NCBI RefSeq assembly: GCF_000717595.1
Contig: NZ_JNZO01000018.1
Span: 124,001-188,000, forward strand
Length of the DNA stretch: 64,000 nucleotides
From: Streptomyces flavochromogenes
GTDB lineage: Bacteria; Actinomycetota; Actinomycetes; Streptomycetales; Streptomycetaceae
Direction of reading: 5' to 3'
Shown here: piece after piece, positions 17,299 through 25,964 of the stretch
How the letters are laid out: every line of letters starts with the position of its first letter
How positions within the stretch are numbered: position 1 is the stretch's first letter
Notes under the pieces: model-generated
Told to the model about the DNA's origin: nothing
Seen by the model: only the letters and a program-made list of their open reading frames with translations
Database searches by the model: none
Made by a program: the position numbers and the translations under genes

Positions 17299-17514
17299 TC
17301 AGCGGTAGTCGTCCTCGTCCAGGGTGACGACCCGTGCCTGTTCGGACGAGTCCGCCTCGTTCGCCGAGTCGCGCTCGACATGAGTGAGCGGTTCGTCGTC
17401 GCGTTGCTGCAGTTCGGTGTGCTGCTCGGCAGCGTCGGCCTCCGGGATCTCCTGGTCCAGCACGACGTCCTCTTCCTCGGTGAATGTGTCCGGCTCGGTC
17501 GGATCGACAGTCAT
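17299..17514 (-). CDS. Small, highly acidic protein, unknown function
   Basis: This encodes 71 residues with an excellent site (GGAGG, 6 nt before the ATG at 17514). Aspartate and glutamate make up over a third of the protein (FTEEEDVVLDQEIPEADAA, VVTLDEDDYR). It has no Cys, no hydrophobic core and no signal peptide, so it is probably disordered. It sits alone between the TetR gene and the divergent hydrolase. Confidence 0.65.
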   Translation of the reverse strand: MTVDPTEPDTFTEEEDVVLDQEIPEADAAEQHTELQQRDDEPLTHVERDSANEADSSEQARVVTLDEDDYR

Positions 17515-17655
17515 GAGGTTCCTCCCGGAGCAGCGGGTCGCGGTCGTCTCCGATGGCCCTCTCTCCGAGCCTAGGAGCACACGCGGCTCGCCGCATACGC
17601 ACCTGTGACGGCACCCACACGTCTCCGCGCGTGATCGTCTCGTAATATTGCGGCC

Positions 17656-18624
17656 ATGTCGTCGACCGAGCTGCCGGAAACCCGGACCGCCGCCGCGCCC
17701 TCCGCGTCGCGCCCCGCGCGCGCCGTACGGGTCGCCGACGGCGAGGAGCTCCGCTCCGTCTCGCTGCCCGGGCTCACCCTCACCGTGCGTGCCCGGCCGG
17801 GCGTCGAGCCCGGTCTGCCGCCCGCGCTGTACGTCCACGGACTCGGGGGTTCCTCGCAGAACTGGTCCGCCCTGATGCCGCTGCTGGCGGACCTCGTCGA
17901 CGGCGAGGCGGTCGACCTGCCCGGCTTCGGCGACTCGGCGCCGCCCGACGACGGCAACTACTCGGTCACCGGGCACGCGCGCGCCGTCATCCGGCTCCTC
18001 GACTCCACGGGTCGCGGGCCGGTCCACCTCTTCGGCAACTCGCTGGGCGGCGCCGTCGCCACCCGCGTCGCCGCGGCGCGTCCCGACCTGGTCCGCACGC
18101 TCACCCTCGTCTCACCGGCGCTGCCCGAGCTGCGCGCCCAGCGCACGGCCTGGCCGACGGTGCTGCTCGCGGTGCCCGGTGTCGCCTCGGTCTTCGCGAG
18201 GCTCACGAAGGACTGGACGGCCGAGCAGCGCGTCCGCGGTGTTCTCTCGCTCTGTTACGGAGACCCCGGGCGGGTCACCGACGAGGGCCTGCGGCACGCC
18301 GTGGAGGAGATGGAGCGGCGTCTGGAGCTCCCTTACTTCTGGGACGTCATGGCCCGCTCCTCGCGCGGCATCGTCGACGCGTACACGCTCGGTGGTCAGC
18401 ACGGACTGTGGCGGCAGGCCGAACGGGTTCTCGCACCGACGCTCCTCGTCTACGGTGGGCGCGACCAGCTCGTCTCGTACCGGATGGCGCGGAAGGCGGC
18501 CGCGACCTTCCGCGGCTCGCGTCTGCTGACCCTTCCCGAGGCGGGGCACGTGGCGATGATGGAGTACCCCGAGACGGTCGCGCAGGCCGCCCGGGACCTG
18601 ATCGCCGATCACGGCGGGAGCTGA
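17656..18624 (+). CDS. Alpha/beta hydrolase
   Basis: This encodes 322 residues. The features are ALYVHGLGGSSQNWSALMPL (HG oxyanion motif), VDLPGFGDSAPPD, the nucleophile elbow FGNSLGGAVATR (Ser near residue 120), YGGRDQLVS with the acidic residue, and GHVAMMEYPE with the catalytic His. A -10-like TAATAT (17643-17648) ends 7 nt before the ATG, so the transcript may be leaderless. The downstream DUF3152 gene begins 8 bp later and is probably co-transcribed. Confidence 0.87.
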   Translation: MSSTELPETRTAAAPSASRPARAVRVADGEELRSVSLPGLTLTVRARPGVEPGLPPALYVHGLGGSSQNWSALMPLLADLVDGEAVDLPGFGDSAPPDDGNYSVTGHARAVIRLLDSTGRGPVHLFGNSLGGAVATRVAAARPDLVRTLTLVSPALPELRAQRTAWPTVLLAVPGVASVFARLTKDWTAEQRVRGVLSLCYGDPGRVTDEGLRHAVEEMERRLELPYFWDVMARSSRGIVDAYTLGGQHGLWRQAERVLAPTLLVYGGRDQLVSYRMARKAAATFRGSRLLTLPEAGHVAMMEYPETVAQAARDLIADHGGS

Positions 18625-18632
18625 TCCGGGGC

Positions 18633-20015
18633 GTGGGACGACATAGCCGTAAGGGCTCCGCGCCCTCGGTGGCCGACACCGGCCGGCAGGCGGCGGCCGA
18701 ACAGGCCCCGCCGGCGGCCGGAGCGCCGGGCAGGCAGCCGGGCCGCCCGCCGCAGGGCGGCACGGGCCGCCGACGCAGGACCGCGGGCGGCGGCCAGGAC
18801 CCGGCGGGGACCCCGGCGCACGGAACCCCGATGTACGGGACCCCGGCGCAGGGCACTCCGATGTACGGGACCCCGGCGCACGGCACCCCCGTGTACGGGA
18901 CGCCCGCGCACGGAACTCCCGCATACGGCGGTCCCGGGTACGGCGGAGGGGCCTACGACACCGGGGCGCACGCGGCTCTCGGGACCCCCGCGCACGGCGT
19001 CCCCCTCTACGGGAGCTCCGTACGGGGCGGGCATCCGCAGCACGAGGAGGGCTCCGGGCCCCGCCCGTACGCCCCGCGGCACGGCGCCTCCCGTACCGAC
19101 GAGACCGAACAGGCCGCCCCCCAGGCGCCGTTCATCCCCGGCCCCCGCCGCGAGACCGTCCCCGAGGCCGACGAGCCGACCGGCAGGGGCGGCCTCGGCC
19201 GCACCCTCACCGGCGTCGCGGCCGCCGCCGTCGCCACCGTCCTCGCCGTCGTCGTCACCGGACAGGTCGCCGACAAGGACGAGGCCGCGGGTGCCGCCCG
19301 TGCCGCCGGACAGCCGGACGAGCGGGCCTCGGACGACACCTCCGCCTCCCGTTCCGAAGAGCGGGCCACCCCGTCGAGCCCGGCCGCGCCCGCCCCGACC
19401 GCGGTGCCGCCGCCGACGTACGAGCAGCTGATCGCCCTCCAGTACCCGATCGACCCGAAGCTCAAGGGCTCCGGCAAGTTCGCGGCCGTGCCCGGCTTCC
19501 AGAAGGCGCCCGGCAAGGGGAATCTGGTCCGCTACCGGATCGACGTCGAGGAGGGCCTCGGTCTCGACCAGAACCTGTTCGCCACGGCCGTGTTCAAGAC
19601 CCTCAACGACCGCCGCAGTTGGGCCGGCAACGGCGAGATGACCTTCGAGCGCATCTCCAGCGGTGAGCCCCAGTTCGTCATCACGCTCGCCAGCCCCGGC
19701 ACCACCGGCGTCTGGTGCGAGAAGTCCGGGCTCGACACCCTGGCCGAGAACGTGTCCTGTGACTCGGCGCAGACGGACCGCGTGATGATCAACGCGTTCC
19801 GCTGGGCGCAGGGTTCGGAGACCTTCGGTCCCAAGGCGATGTTCGCGTATCGCCAGATGCTCATCAATCACGAGGTCGGACACCGGCTGGGGCACGGTCA
19901 CGTGAACTGCGGCACTCCCGGCGCGCTCGCGCCCGTGATGCAGCAGCAGACGAAGTCCCTGAACATCGACGGAATCAAGTGCCGCCCCAACCCCTGGGTG
20001 CATCCGGGGAGTTGA
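18633..20015 (+). CDS. DUF3152 protein with metzincin-type zinc motif
   Basis: This encodes 460 residues. The N-terminus (VGRHSRKGSAPSVADTG) and the next 170 residues are low complexity and probably cytoplasmic, including four copies of a 10-residue GTPAHGTPMY repeat. One transmembrane helix (VAAAAVATVLAVVVTGQVAD, near residue 195) places the C-terminal DUF3152 domain outside. That domain contains INHEVGHRLGHGHVNC, which is the HExGHxxGxxH zinc signature of metzincin proteases, so a cell-surface metallopeptidase is likely. Substrate unknown. The GTG start follows GGGAG and overlaps no other gene. Confidence 0.8.
   Translation: MGRHSRKGSAPSVADTGRQAAAEQAPPAAGAPGRQPGRPPQGGTGRRRRTAGGGQDPAGTPAHGTPMYGTPAQGTPMYGTPAHGTPVYGTPAHGTPAYGGPGYGGGAYDTGAHAALGTPAHGVPLYGSSVRGGHPQHEEGSGPRPYAPRHGASRTDETEQAAPQAPFIPGPRRETVPEADEPTGRGGLGRTLTGVAAAAVATVLAVVVTGQVADKDEAAGAARAAGQPDERASDDTSASRSEERATPSSPAAPAPTAVPPPTYEQLIALQYPIDPKLKGSGKFAAVPGFQKAPGKGNLVRYRIDVEEGLGLDQNLFATAVFKTLNDRRSWAGNGEMTFERISSGEPQFVITLASPGTTGVWCEKSGLDTLAENVSCDSAQTDRVMINAFRWAQGSETFGPKAMFAYRQMLINHEVGHRLGHGHVNCGTPGALAPVMQQQTKSLNIDGIKCRPNPWVHPGS
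18807..18926 (+). repeat. Four tandem 30-bp repeats in the DUF3152 gene
   Basis: Four in-frame copies of a 30-nt unit encode GTPAHGTPMY-type decapeptides (residues 59-98). A degenerate Gly/Tyr/Pro-rich extension follows. The copies differ mainly at silent or conservative positions, and the copy number is likely variable between strains. Confidence 0.8.
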
Positions 20016-20079
20016 GATCCGAACCGTCCTTTCGGTGATCACATGATGAGACGGGCGTCTCGGGAATCGTCGCACCGCG

Positions 20080-20108
20080 TTGACATCGTTCGCGCGTTCG
20101 TTCATATT
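20080..20108 (+). promoter_or_regulatory. Consensus sigma-70 promoter
   Basis: TTGACA (20080-20085) and CATATT (20103-20108) are exactly 17 nt apart. Transcription should start about 7 nt downstream, at or next to the ATG at 20116, which makes the mRNA leaderless. This is the best -35/-10 match I noticed in the window. Confidence 0.7.
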
Positions 20109-20115
20109 TCTCGGC

Positions 20116-20211
20116 ATGTCGCACCGTCACGTCGTATCCGATCGCGCCGCCTTCGAGCTGGCGCTCATCGGTGTGGCCGCGCATTCCGTCGCCGACGTTC
20201 TCTGTAGCTGA
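20116..20211 (+). CDS. Putative 31-residue leader peptide
   Basis: ATG at the predicted transcription start, 31 codons, TGA. The peptide begins MSHRHVVSDRAAFELAL and ends AHSVADVLCS, with a single Cys at position 30 encoded by TGT, a codon rare in streptomycetes. No Shine-Dalgarno sequence precedes it, as expected for leaderless translation. Cys-containing leader peptides that control downstream operons by attenuation are known in actinobacteria. By position this could be one for the Dpp-type operon, but I could not verify family membership. Confidence 0.5.
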   Translation: MSHRHVVSDRAAFELALIGVAAHSVADVLCS

Positions 20212-20216
20212 CTCCC

Positions 20217-20236
20217 CCCGGGCCCCATGGCCCGGG
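20217..20236 (+). promoter_or_regulatory. Hairpin just after the leader peptide
   Basis: CCCGGGCC/GGCCCGGG form an 8-bp stem with a 4-nt loop, 5 nt beyond the leader peptide stop codon. It has no T-tract. A ribosome stalled at or finishing the leader peptide would overlap this hairpin. Confidence 0.4.
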
Positions 20237-20443
20237 CGGTACCCCCGGCCCGAGCGCCCGTCGGCCCTTTCTCGCTTTTCCGCACTGCCGACGGCTTTCC
20301 GCGCCCGGGTGTTTCCTCCCCGCAGGCGCGGCTCTCTCCTCTGATTTCCTGTGCACGGCCATTCCTTTCGGATGCCGCCGCTCGCCGCTGCCTGCGTGGA
20401 ATTCCCCTTCCCGTCACCGCAGTTCTCCGAGAGGTCTTCTCCG

Positions 20444-22174
20444 ATGCGTCAATCGTCCGTCGTTTCGCGCCGCGTGGCAGCGACCGCCGTCAGTCTCGTC
20501 CTGACCCTGGGCGTCGCCGCCTGCGCGGGCCCCGAGGACACCGGCGCCACGGGCGGCACCTCCGGCAAGGCCGCGGGCGCCCCGCAGAAGGGCGGCACGC
20601 TCACCGTCCTCAACTCCGAGGCCCAGACCGACTTCGACCCCGCCCGCCTCTACACCTCCGGCGGCGGCAACGTCCCCTCCCTCGTCTTCCGTACGCTCAC
20701 CACCCGCAACCGCGAGGCGGGCGCCGCCGGCACCCAGGTCGTCCCCGACCTCGCCACCGACACCGGGCGCCCCAACAAGGACGCCACCGAGTGGACGTAC
20801 ACGCTGAAGGAGGGCCTGAAGTTCGAGGACGGCACGCCCATCACCAGCGCCGACATCAAGTACGGCATCGAGCGCTCCTTCGCCGCCGAACTCTCCGGCG
20901 GAGCCCCGTACCTGCGCGACTGGCTGGTCGGCGGCGACGCGTACCAGGGCCCCTACAAGGACAAGAAGGGCCTCGCGTCCATCGTCACCCCCGACGCCCG
21001 GACCATCGTCTTCAAGCTGAGGAAGCCCGAGGGCGAGTTCCCCTTCGTCGCCACCCAGACCCAGTTCACCCCCGTTCCGAAGGCCAGGGACACCGGTGCG
21101 ACGTACGAGGAGCACCCCGTCTCCTCCGGCCCGTACAAGGTCGTCAGGAACGAGAACGACGGCGAGCGCCTCACCCTGGAGCGCAACGAGCACTGGGACC
21201 CCAGGACCGACGAGGAGCGCAAGGCCTACCCGGACAAGATCGACGTCCGGTCCGGCCTCGACGAGGCGGTGATCAACCAGCGCCTCGCCACCTCCACCGG
21301 CGCCGACGCCTCCGCCGTCACCACCGACACCAACCTCGGCCCGGCCGAGCTGGCCCAGGTGGGCTCCGACAAGGCCCTCGCCGCCCGGGTCGGCACCGGC
21401 CACTTCGGCTTCACCAACTACATCGCCTTCAACCCCAAGGTGAAGCCCTTCGACAACCCGAAGGTCCGCCGGGCGATCTCGTACGCGATCAACCGCACCA
21501 GCGTCGTCAACGCCGCCGGCGGCTCCGCGCTCGCCGAACCCGCCACCACCTTCCTGCCCGAGCAGAAGGCCTTCGGCTTCACGCCGTACGACCACTTCCC
21601 GGCCGGGAAGACGGGCGACCCGGAGAAGGCCGCGCACCTCCTGAAGGAGGCCGGCTTCCCGAACGGGCTCACCGTCACCCTGCTCCACTCCACCGCCCAG
21701 AACCGCACCACCAGCCCCGAGATCGCCACCGCCGTCCAGGAGGCGCTCGGCAAGGCCGGCATCACCGTCAAGCTCGACGGCCGGCAGCCCAACTCCTTCA
21801 ACGAGAAGCGCTGGAGCGTCAAGGACGCGCCCGGCTTCTTCCTCTCCCGCTGGGGTGCCGACTGGCCGGCCGGCGGCCCGTTCCTCGCGCCGATCTTCGA
21901 CGGACGCCAGATCGTCACCAACGGCTCGAACTACAACCACGCGCAGCTGAACGACCCGGCGGTCAACAAGGAGATCGACGAGATCAACAAGCTGACCGAC
22001 CTCAAGGCCGCCGCCGCCCGCTGGGGAGCCCTCGACAAGAAGATCGGCGAGCAGGCGCTCGACGTGCCGCTCTTCCACCCCGTCTACAAGCGGCTCGTCG
22101 GCAAGAACGTCAAGAACGTCGTCATCAGCGACTGGACCGGCGTCCTCGACATCTCGCAGGTCTCGGTCAAGTGA
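20444..22174 (+). CDS. ABC transporter substrate-binding lipoprotein (family 5, peptide/Ni-type)
   Basis: This encodes 576 residues. The signal peptide ends in the lipobox VAAC (Cys27), followed by a Gly/Thr linker. The family-5 features are GGTLTVLNSEAQTDFDPARL at the start of the mature domain, FEDGTPITSADIKYGIERSF, AISYAINRTSVV and the late HPVYKRLVG segment. Such proteins bind oligopeptides, dipeptides or related solutes outside the membrane and deliver them to the two permeases encoded next. The ligand cannot be told from sequence. It is the first structural gene of a four-gene overlapping operon. Confidence 0.92.
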   Translation: MRQSSVVSRRVAATAVSLVLTLGVAACAGPEDTGATGGTSGKAAGAPQKGGTLTVLNSEAQTDFDPARLYTSGGGNVPSLVFRTLTTRNREAGAAGTQVVPDLATDTGRPNKDATEWTYTLKEGLKFEDGTPITSADIKYGIERSFAAELSGGAPYLRDWLVGGDAYQGPYKDKKGLASIVTPDARTIVFKLRKPEGEFPFVATQTQFTPVPKARDTGATYEEHPVSSGPYKVVRNENDGERLTLERNEHWDPRTDEERKAYPDKIDVRSGLDEAVINQRLATSTGADASAVTTDTNLGPAELAQVGSDKALAARVGTGHFGFTNYIAFNPKVKPFDNPKVRRAISYAINRTSVVNAAGGSALAEPATTFLPEQKAFGFTPYDHFPAGKTGDPEKAAHLLKEAGFPNGLTVTLLHSTAQNRTTSPEIATAVQEALGKAGITVKLDGRQPNSFNEKRWSVKDAPGFFLSRWGADWPAGGPFLAPIFDGRQIVTNGSNYNHAQLNDPAVNKEIDEINKLTDLKAAAARWGALDKKIGEQALDVPLFHPVYKRLVGKNVKNVVISDWTGVLDISQVSVK

Positions 22175-23145
22175 CCGCTCTGACCGACACGACGGCGCCC
22201 GTGGCGGGCCTCCCCGCCACGGGCGCCGCCCGGCAGGTGTGGCGACGGCTCCGCACCCGCCCCGCCGCCCTCGTCTCCGCCGCCGTCCTCCTCCTGCTCG
22301 TCCTCCTCGCCCTCGGCGCACCCCTGCTGGCCGCCCTGGAGGGGCAGGACGCGAACACGTACCACGACGACCTCGTCGACTCGGCCCGCGGCGGCGTCCC
22401 GTACGGCGCCTTCGGCGGCGCGAGCGCCGACCACTGGCTCGGCGTCGAACCCGGCACAGGCCGCGACCTGTTCGTCCGCCTCCTCCACGGCGCCCGGATC
22501 TCCCTGCTCGTCGCCGTCGGCGCCACCGCCGTCCAGATCCTCATCGGCGTCCTCGTCGGCCTCGCCACCGGCCTCGGCAACCGCTGGATCGACGGCGTCC
22601 TCGGCCGGGTCACCGACGTCCTCGTCGCCCTCCCGATGCTGGTCCTCGCCGTCGCCCTCACCGCCGTCGTCCCGCGCGGCTTCCCCCGGCCCCTGCTGCT
22701 GATCCTCGTCATCGGCTTCCTCGGCTGGGCCGGGACCTCCCGGATCGTGCGCGCCCAGACCCTCACCCTGAAGAGCCTCGACTTCGTCGCGGCCTCCCGG
22801 CTCGCGGGCTCCGGACCCTGGCGGACCGCCCGCCGCGAGCTGCTGCCCTCCCTCGCCGCGCCCGTCATCACCTACGCGGCGATCCTCGTCCCCACCAACA
22901 TCGTCGTCGAGGCGTCCCTGTCCTTCCTCGGCGTGGGCGTCACCCCGCCCACGCCGTCCTGGGGACAGATGCTGTCGACGGCGCAGACCTGGTTCCGCGC
23001 CGACCCGGCGTACGTCCTGCTGCCCGCCGGACTGCTCTTCGTCACCGTGCTCGCCTTCACCGTCCTCGGCGACGCGGTCCGCACGGCCCTCGACCCGCGC
23101 GAGGCGAGCCGGCTGCGCGTCGGCACCCGCAAGGAGGCCTCCTGA
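22171..23145 (+). CDS. ABC transporter permease (DppC/OppC type)
   Basis: This encodes 324 residues. The N-terminal cytoplasmic part and first helix (ALVSAAVLLLLVLLALGAPL) are followed by the extracytoplasmic loop LGVEPGTGRDLFVRLLHGAR, typical of DppC/OppC. Five further helices and the EAA-type coupling region (ASRLAGSGPWRTARRELLPS) follow, and the C-terminal SFLGVGVTPPTPSWGQML signature is present. The GTG overlaps the stop of the binding protein by 4 nt (GTGA), so translation is coupled. Confidence 0.93.
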   Translation: MTALTDTTAPVAGLPATGAARQVWRRLRTRPAALVSAAVLLLLVLLALGAPLLAALEGQDANTYHDDLVDSARGGVPYGAFGGASADHWLGVEPGTGRDLFVRLLHGARISLLVAVGATAVQILIGVLVGLATGLGNRWIDGVLGRVTDVLVALPMLVLAVALTAVVPRGFPRPLLLILVIGFLGWAGTSRIVRAQTLTLKSLDFVAASRLAGSGPWRTARRELLPSLAAPVITYAAILVPTNIVVEASLSFLGVGVTPPTPSWGQMLSTAQTWFRADPAYVLLPAGLLFVTVLAFTVLGDAVRTALDPREASRLRVGTRKEAS

Positions 23146-24134
23146 TGACCCGCTTCGTCCTCCAGCGGCTCGCGGGTGCCGTGCTCGTCCTGCTGGCCCT
23201 CTCCGTCCTCGTGTACTCGCTCTTCCACCTGGCGCCCGGCGACCCCGCGCGGCTCGCCTGCGGCGAGCGCTGCAACCCGCAGCAGATCGCCCAGGTCCGT
23301 GAGCAACTCGGTCTGAACGACAGCATGTTCGTCCAGTACCTGCACTTCCTCCAGGGCGTCTTCGTCGGCCGCGACTACTCCACCGGCGTCTCCCTCGTGC
23401 ACTGCGACGCGCCCTGCCTCGGCCTCTCGTACCAGAGCGACCAGCAGGTCACCCAGCTCGTCCTGGAACGGCTCCCCGCCACCGCGTCCCTCGTCGTCGG
23501 CGCGCTGGTCGTCTGGCTGGTCGTCGGCGTCGGCACCGGACTGCTCTCCGCGTTCCGCCGGGGCGGCCCCACCGAGCGGATCCTCACCCTGCTCACCCTC
23601 GCCGGGAGCGGCACCCCCGTCTTCATCCTCGGACTGCTGCTCCTCATGGCCGTCTGCGCCTACCTCCAGTGGCTGCCCTTCCCCAGCTACGTGCCGTTCG
23701 GCGAGGACCCCGAGCAGTGGGGCTGGAACCTGCTCCTCCCCTGGCTCACCCTCGGACTCTTCGAGTCCGCCAAGTACGCCCGGCTCACCCGGAGCGCCAC
23801 CCTGGAGACCCTCGCCGAGGACCACATCCGCACCTTCCGCGCCTACGGCGTGGGGGAGCGGTCCGTCGTCACCCGCCACGCGCTGCGCGGCGCCGTCCCG
23901 CCGGTCATCGCGATCAGCGCCGTCGACCTCGGGTCGATGTTCGGCGGGGCCGTCCTCACCGAGTCCCTCTTCGGGATCCCCGGGCTCGGCAAGACCCTCA
24001 TCGACGGGGTGAAGGCGATCGACCTGCCCGTGGTGGTGGGCGTGGTCATGGTGACGGGCACGTTCGTCGTCCTCGCCAACGTCGTCGCCGACCTGCTGTA
24101 CGCCGCCGCCGACCGAAGGGTGGTCCTGACGTGA
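23145..24134 (+). CDS. ABC transporter permease (DppB/OppB type)
   Basis: This encodes 329 residues. The N-terminus FVLQRLAGAVLVLLALSVLV and HLAPGDPARLACGERCN match the DppB/OppB family, and the coupling helix FRAYGVGERSVVTRHALRG and the GGAVLTESLFGIPGLGKTL signature are present. There are six membrane helices. The loop after helix 1 carries four Cys residues (CGERC, HCDAPC), unusual for this family and possibly disulfide-bonded outside. The ATG overlaps the preceding stop (TGATG). Confidence 0.93.
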   Translation: MTRFVLQRLAGAVLVLLALSVLVYSLFHLAPGDPARLACGERCNPQQIAQVREQLGLNDSMFVQYLHFLQGVFVGRDYSTGVSLVHCDAPCLGLSYQSDQQVTQLVLERLPATASLVVGALVVWLVVGVGTGLLSAFRRGGPTERILTLLTLAGSGTPVFILGLLLLMAVCAYLQWLPFPSYVPFGEDPEQWGWNLLLPWLTLGLFESAKYARLTRSATLETLAEDHIRTFRAYGVGERSVVTRHALRGAVPPVIAISAVDLGSMFGGAVLTESLFGIPGLGKTLIDGVKAIDLPVVVGVVMVTGTFVVLANVVADLLYAAADRRVVLT

Positions 24135-25774
24135 CCCCGATCGTCGAAGTGACGGACCTCACCGTCGAGTTCGCCCGGTCCGGCGATCCCGTACGGGCGG
24201 TCGAGGGCCTCTCCTTCACCCTCGACGAGGGCCGGGCCCTCGCCCTCGTCGGCGAGTCCGGCAGCGGCAAGTCCACCGTCGCCGGCGCCCTCCTCGGCCT
24301 CCACCGGGGGACAGGTGCGCGGGTCGGCGGGACCGTACGGGTCGGCGGCATCGACGTCGGCACGGCGGAGGCCGGCGAGCTGCGGCGGCTGCGCGGCGGA
24401 GTCGCCGCCATGGTCTTCCAGGACCCGCTGTCCGCCCTCGACCCCTACTACGCCGTCGGCGACCAGATCGCCGAGGTGTACCGCGTCCACGCGGGAGGCT
24501 CACGGCGGGCCGCCCGCGCCCGCGCCGTCGAGGTCCTCGACCGGGTGGGCATCCCCGACGCGGCCCGCCGCTCCCGCTCCCGCCCGCACGAGTTCAGCGG
24601 CGGCATGCGTCAGCGCGCCCTGCTCGCGATGGCCCTGGCCTGTGAGCCCCGGCTCATCGTCGCCGACGAACCGACCACCGCCCTCGACGTCACCGTGCAG
24701 GCCCAGATCCTCGACCTGCTGCACGAGCTGCGGCGCGAGACGGGCACGGCGCTGCTGCTCGTCACCCATGACGTGGGCGTCGCCGCCGAGAGCGTCGACG
24801 AGGTGCTCGTCATGCAGGACGGCCGGGAGGTCGAACGCGGTCCCGTGGGCGGGATGCTGGGCGCGCCGGCGGAGCCGTACACGAGGAGGCTGCTCGCCGC
24901 CGTGCCCCGGCTCGACGGACCGGTGCGCGAGCCTCTGCAGAAGGGCTCGCCGCTTCTCGAAGTCCACGACCTGCGGCGGGTGTTCGGACGGGGGTCGAGG
25001 GCGGTGACCGCCGTCGAAGGCGCCTCGCTCACGCTCCACGCGGGCGAAACCCTCGGTGTCGTCGGGGAGTCCGGCAGCGGCAAGACGACCCTCGGCCGCA
25101 TGCTCGTGCGGCTCCTCGACCCGACCGGCGGCCGACTTCTCTACGGAGGAAGGGAGATCGGCGCCCTGCCGGAGCGGGAACTGCGCCCGTACCGTCGTGA
25201 ACTCCAGATGGTCTTCCAGGACCCGGTCGCCTCGCTCAACCCGCGCCGCTCCGTCGGCGAGTCGATCGCCGACCCGCTGCGGGTGGCGGGGGAGCGGGAC
25301 GAGGCCCGGATACGGGGCCGGGTGCGGGAGCTGCTCGACCGGGTGGGACTCCACCCCGACCGGTACGAGGCCTACCCGCACGAGTTCAGCGGCGGACAGC
25401 GCCAGCGCGTCGGCATCGCCCGCGCGCTCGCGGCCGAACCCCGGATCGTCGTCTGCGACGAACCGGTCTCCGCCCTCGACGTCACCACCCAGGCCCAGGT
25501 GACCGCGCTGCTCGCCGAACTCCAGGCCGAACTCGGGCTCGGGCTCGTCTTCATCGCCCACGACCTCGCCGTCGTCCGGCAGGTCAGCGACCGGGTCGCC
25601 GTCATGCGTGCGGGACGGATCGTCGAGCAGGGCACGGTCGCCGAGGTGTACGGCACGCCCCGGGACCCGTACACCCGGCAGCTGCTCGCCGCCGTCCCCT
25701 CGCTCGACCCGGTCCGTGCGACGGAACGCCGGGAACTGCGCCGCGAAGGACGCCAGGAACTGGCCGTCGCCTGA
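24131..25774 (+). CDS. Fused double ATPase of the Dpp-type transporter (DppD-DppF)
   Basis: This encodes 547 residues with two complete ABC ATPase domains in one chain. Domain 1 has Walker [10 protein letters not shown] (near 41), signature [15 protein letters not shown] and Walker [13 protein letters not shown]. Domain 2, from about residue 276, has Walker [11 protein letters not shown] (near 312), [15 protein letters not shown] and [13 protein letters not shown]-loops LVTHD and IAHD are present. In many transporters these are separate DppD and DppF proteins. The GTG overlaps the permease stop by 4 nt. A strong hairpin closes the operon 75 bp downstream. Confidence 0.94.
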   Translation: MTPIVEVTDLTVEFARSGDPVRAVEGLSFTLDEGRALALVGESGSGKSTVAGALLGLHRGTGARVGGTVRVGGIDVGTAEAGELRRLRGGVAAMVFQDPLSALDPYYAVGDQIAEVYRVHAGGSRRAARARAVEVLDRVGIPDAARRSRSRPHEFSGGMRQRALLAMALACEPRLIVADEPTTALDVTVQAQILDLLHELRRETGTALLLVTHDVGVAAESVDEVLVMQDGREVERGPVGGMLGAPAEPYTRRLLAAVPRLDGPVREPLQKGSPLLEVHDLRRVFGRGSRAVTAVEGASLTLHAGETLGVVGESGSGKTTLGRMLVRLLDPTGGRLLYGGREIGALPERELRPYRRELQMVFQDPVASLNPRRSVGESIADPLRVAGERDEARIRGRVRELLDRVGLHPDRYEAYPHEFSGGQRQRVGIARALAAEPRIVVCDEPVSALDVTTQAQVTALLAELQAELGLGLVFIAHDLAVVRQVSDRVAVMRAGRIVEQGTVAEVYGTPRDPYTRQLLAAVPSLDPVRATERRELRREGRQELAVA

Positions 25775-25848
25775 CCCTCCGTGACCACTCCGGCGCGTAC
25801 CGCGACAGAACGCTACCGGGGTGGGAAAGTTACGTGCATTCACCCCTT

Positions 25849-25886
25849 CCGGTGGTGCGACGGACAACCGTCCGTCGCACCACCGG
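25849..25886 (+). terminator. Terminator of the peptide ABC operon
   Basis: A perfect 17-bp stem (25849-25865 with 25870-25886) with a 4-nt loop lies 75 bp after the ATPase stop and before the promoter region of the glycosyltransferase operon. It separates the two operons. Confidence 0.75.
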
Positions 25887-25964
25887 TATCTCCGCTTACG
25901 TTCTTCCCGCTGCGAGTCGCCGGACCGACGGTGGCCGACGTCAAGGGAGATCGGGGGTGCACTC

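Larger units (their letters stand above)
20016..20443. other. 428-bp leader region of the Dpp-type operon
   Basis: This region between the DUF3152 gene and the substrate-binding protein gene holds a consensus promoter (20080-20108), a 31-codon ORF (20116-20211) and a hairpin (20217-20236). The remaining 200 nt before the ATG at 20444 show no further gene. Confidence 0.55.
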
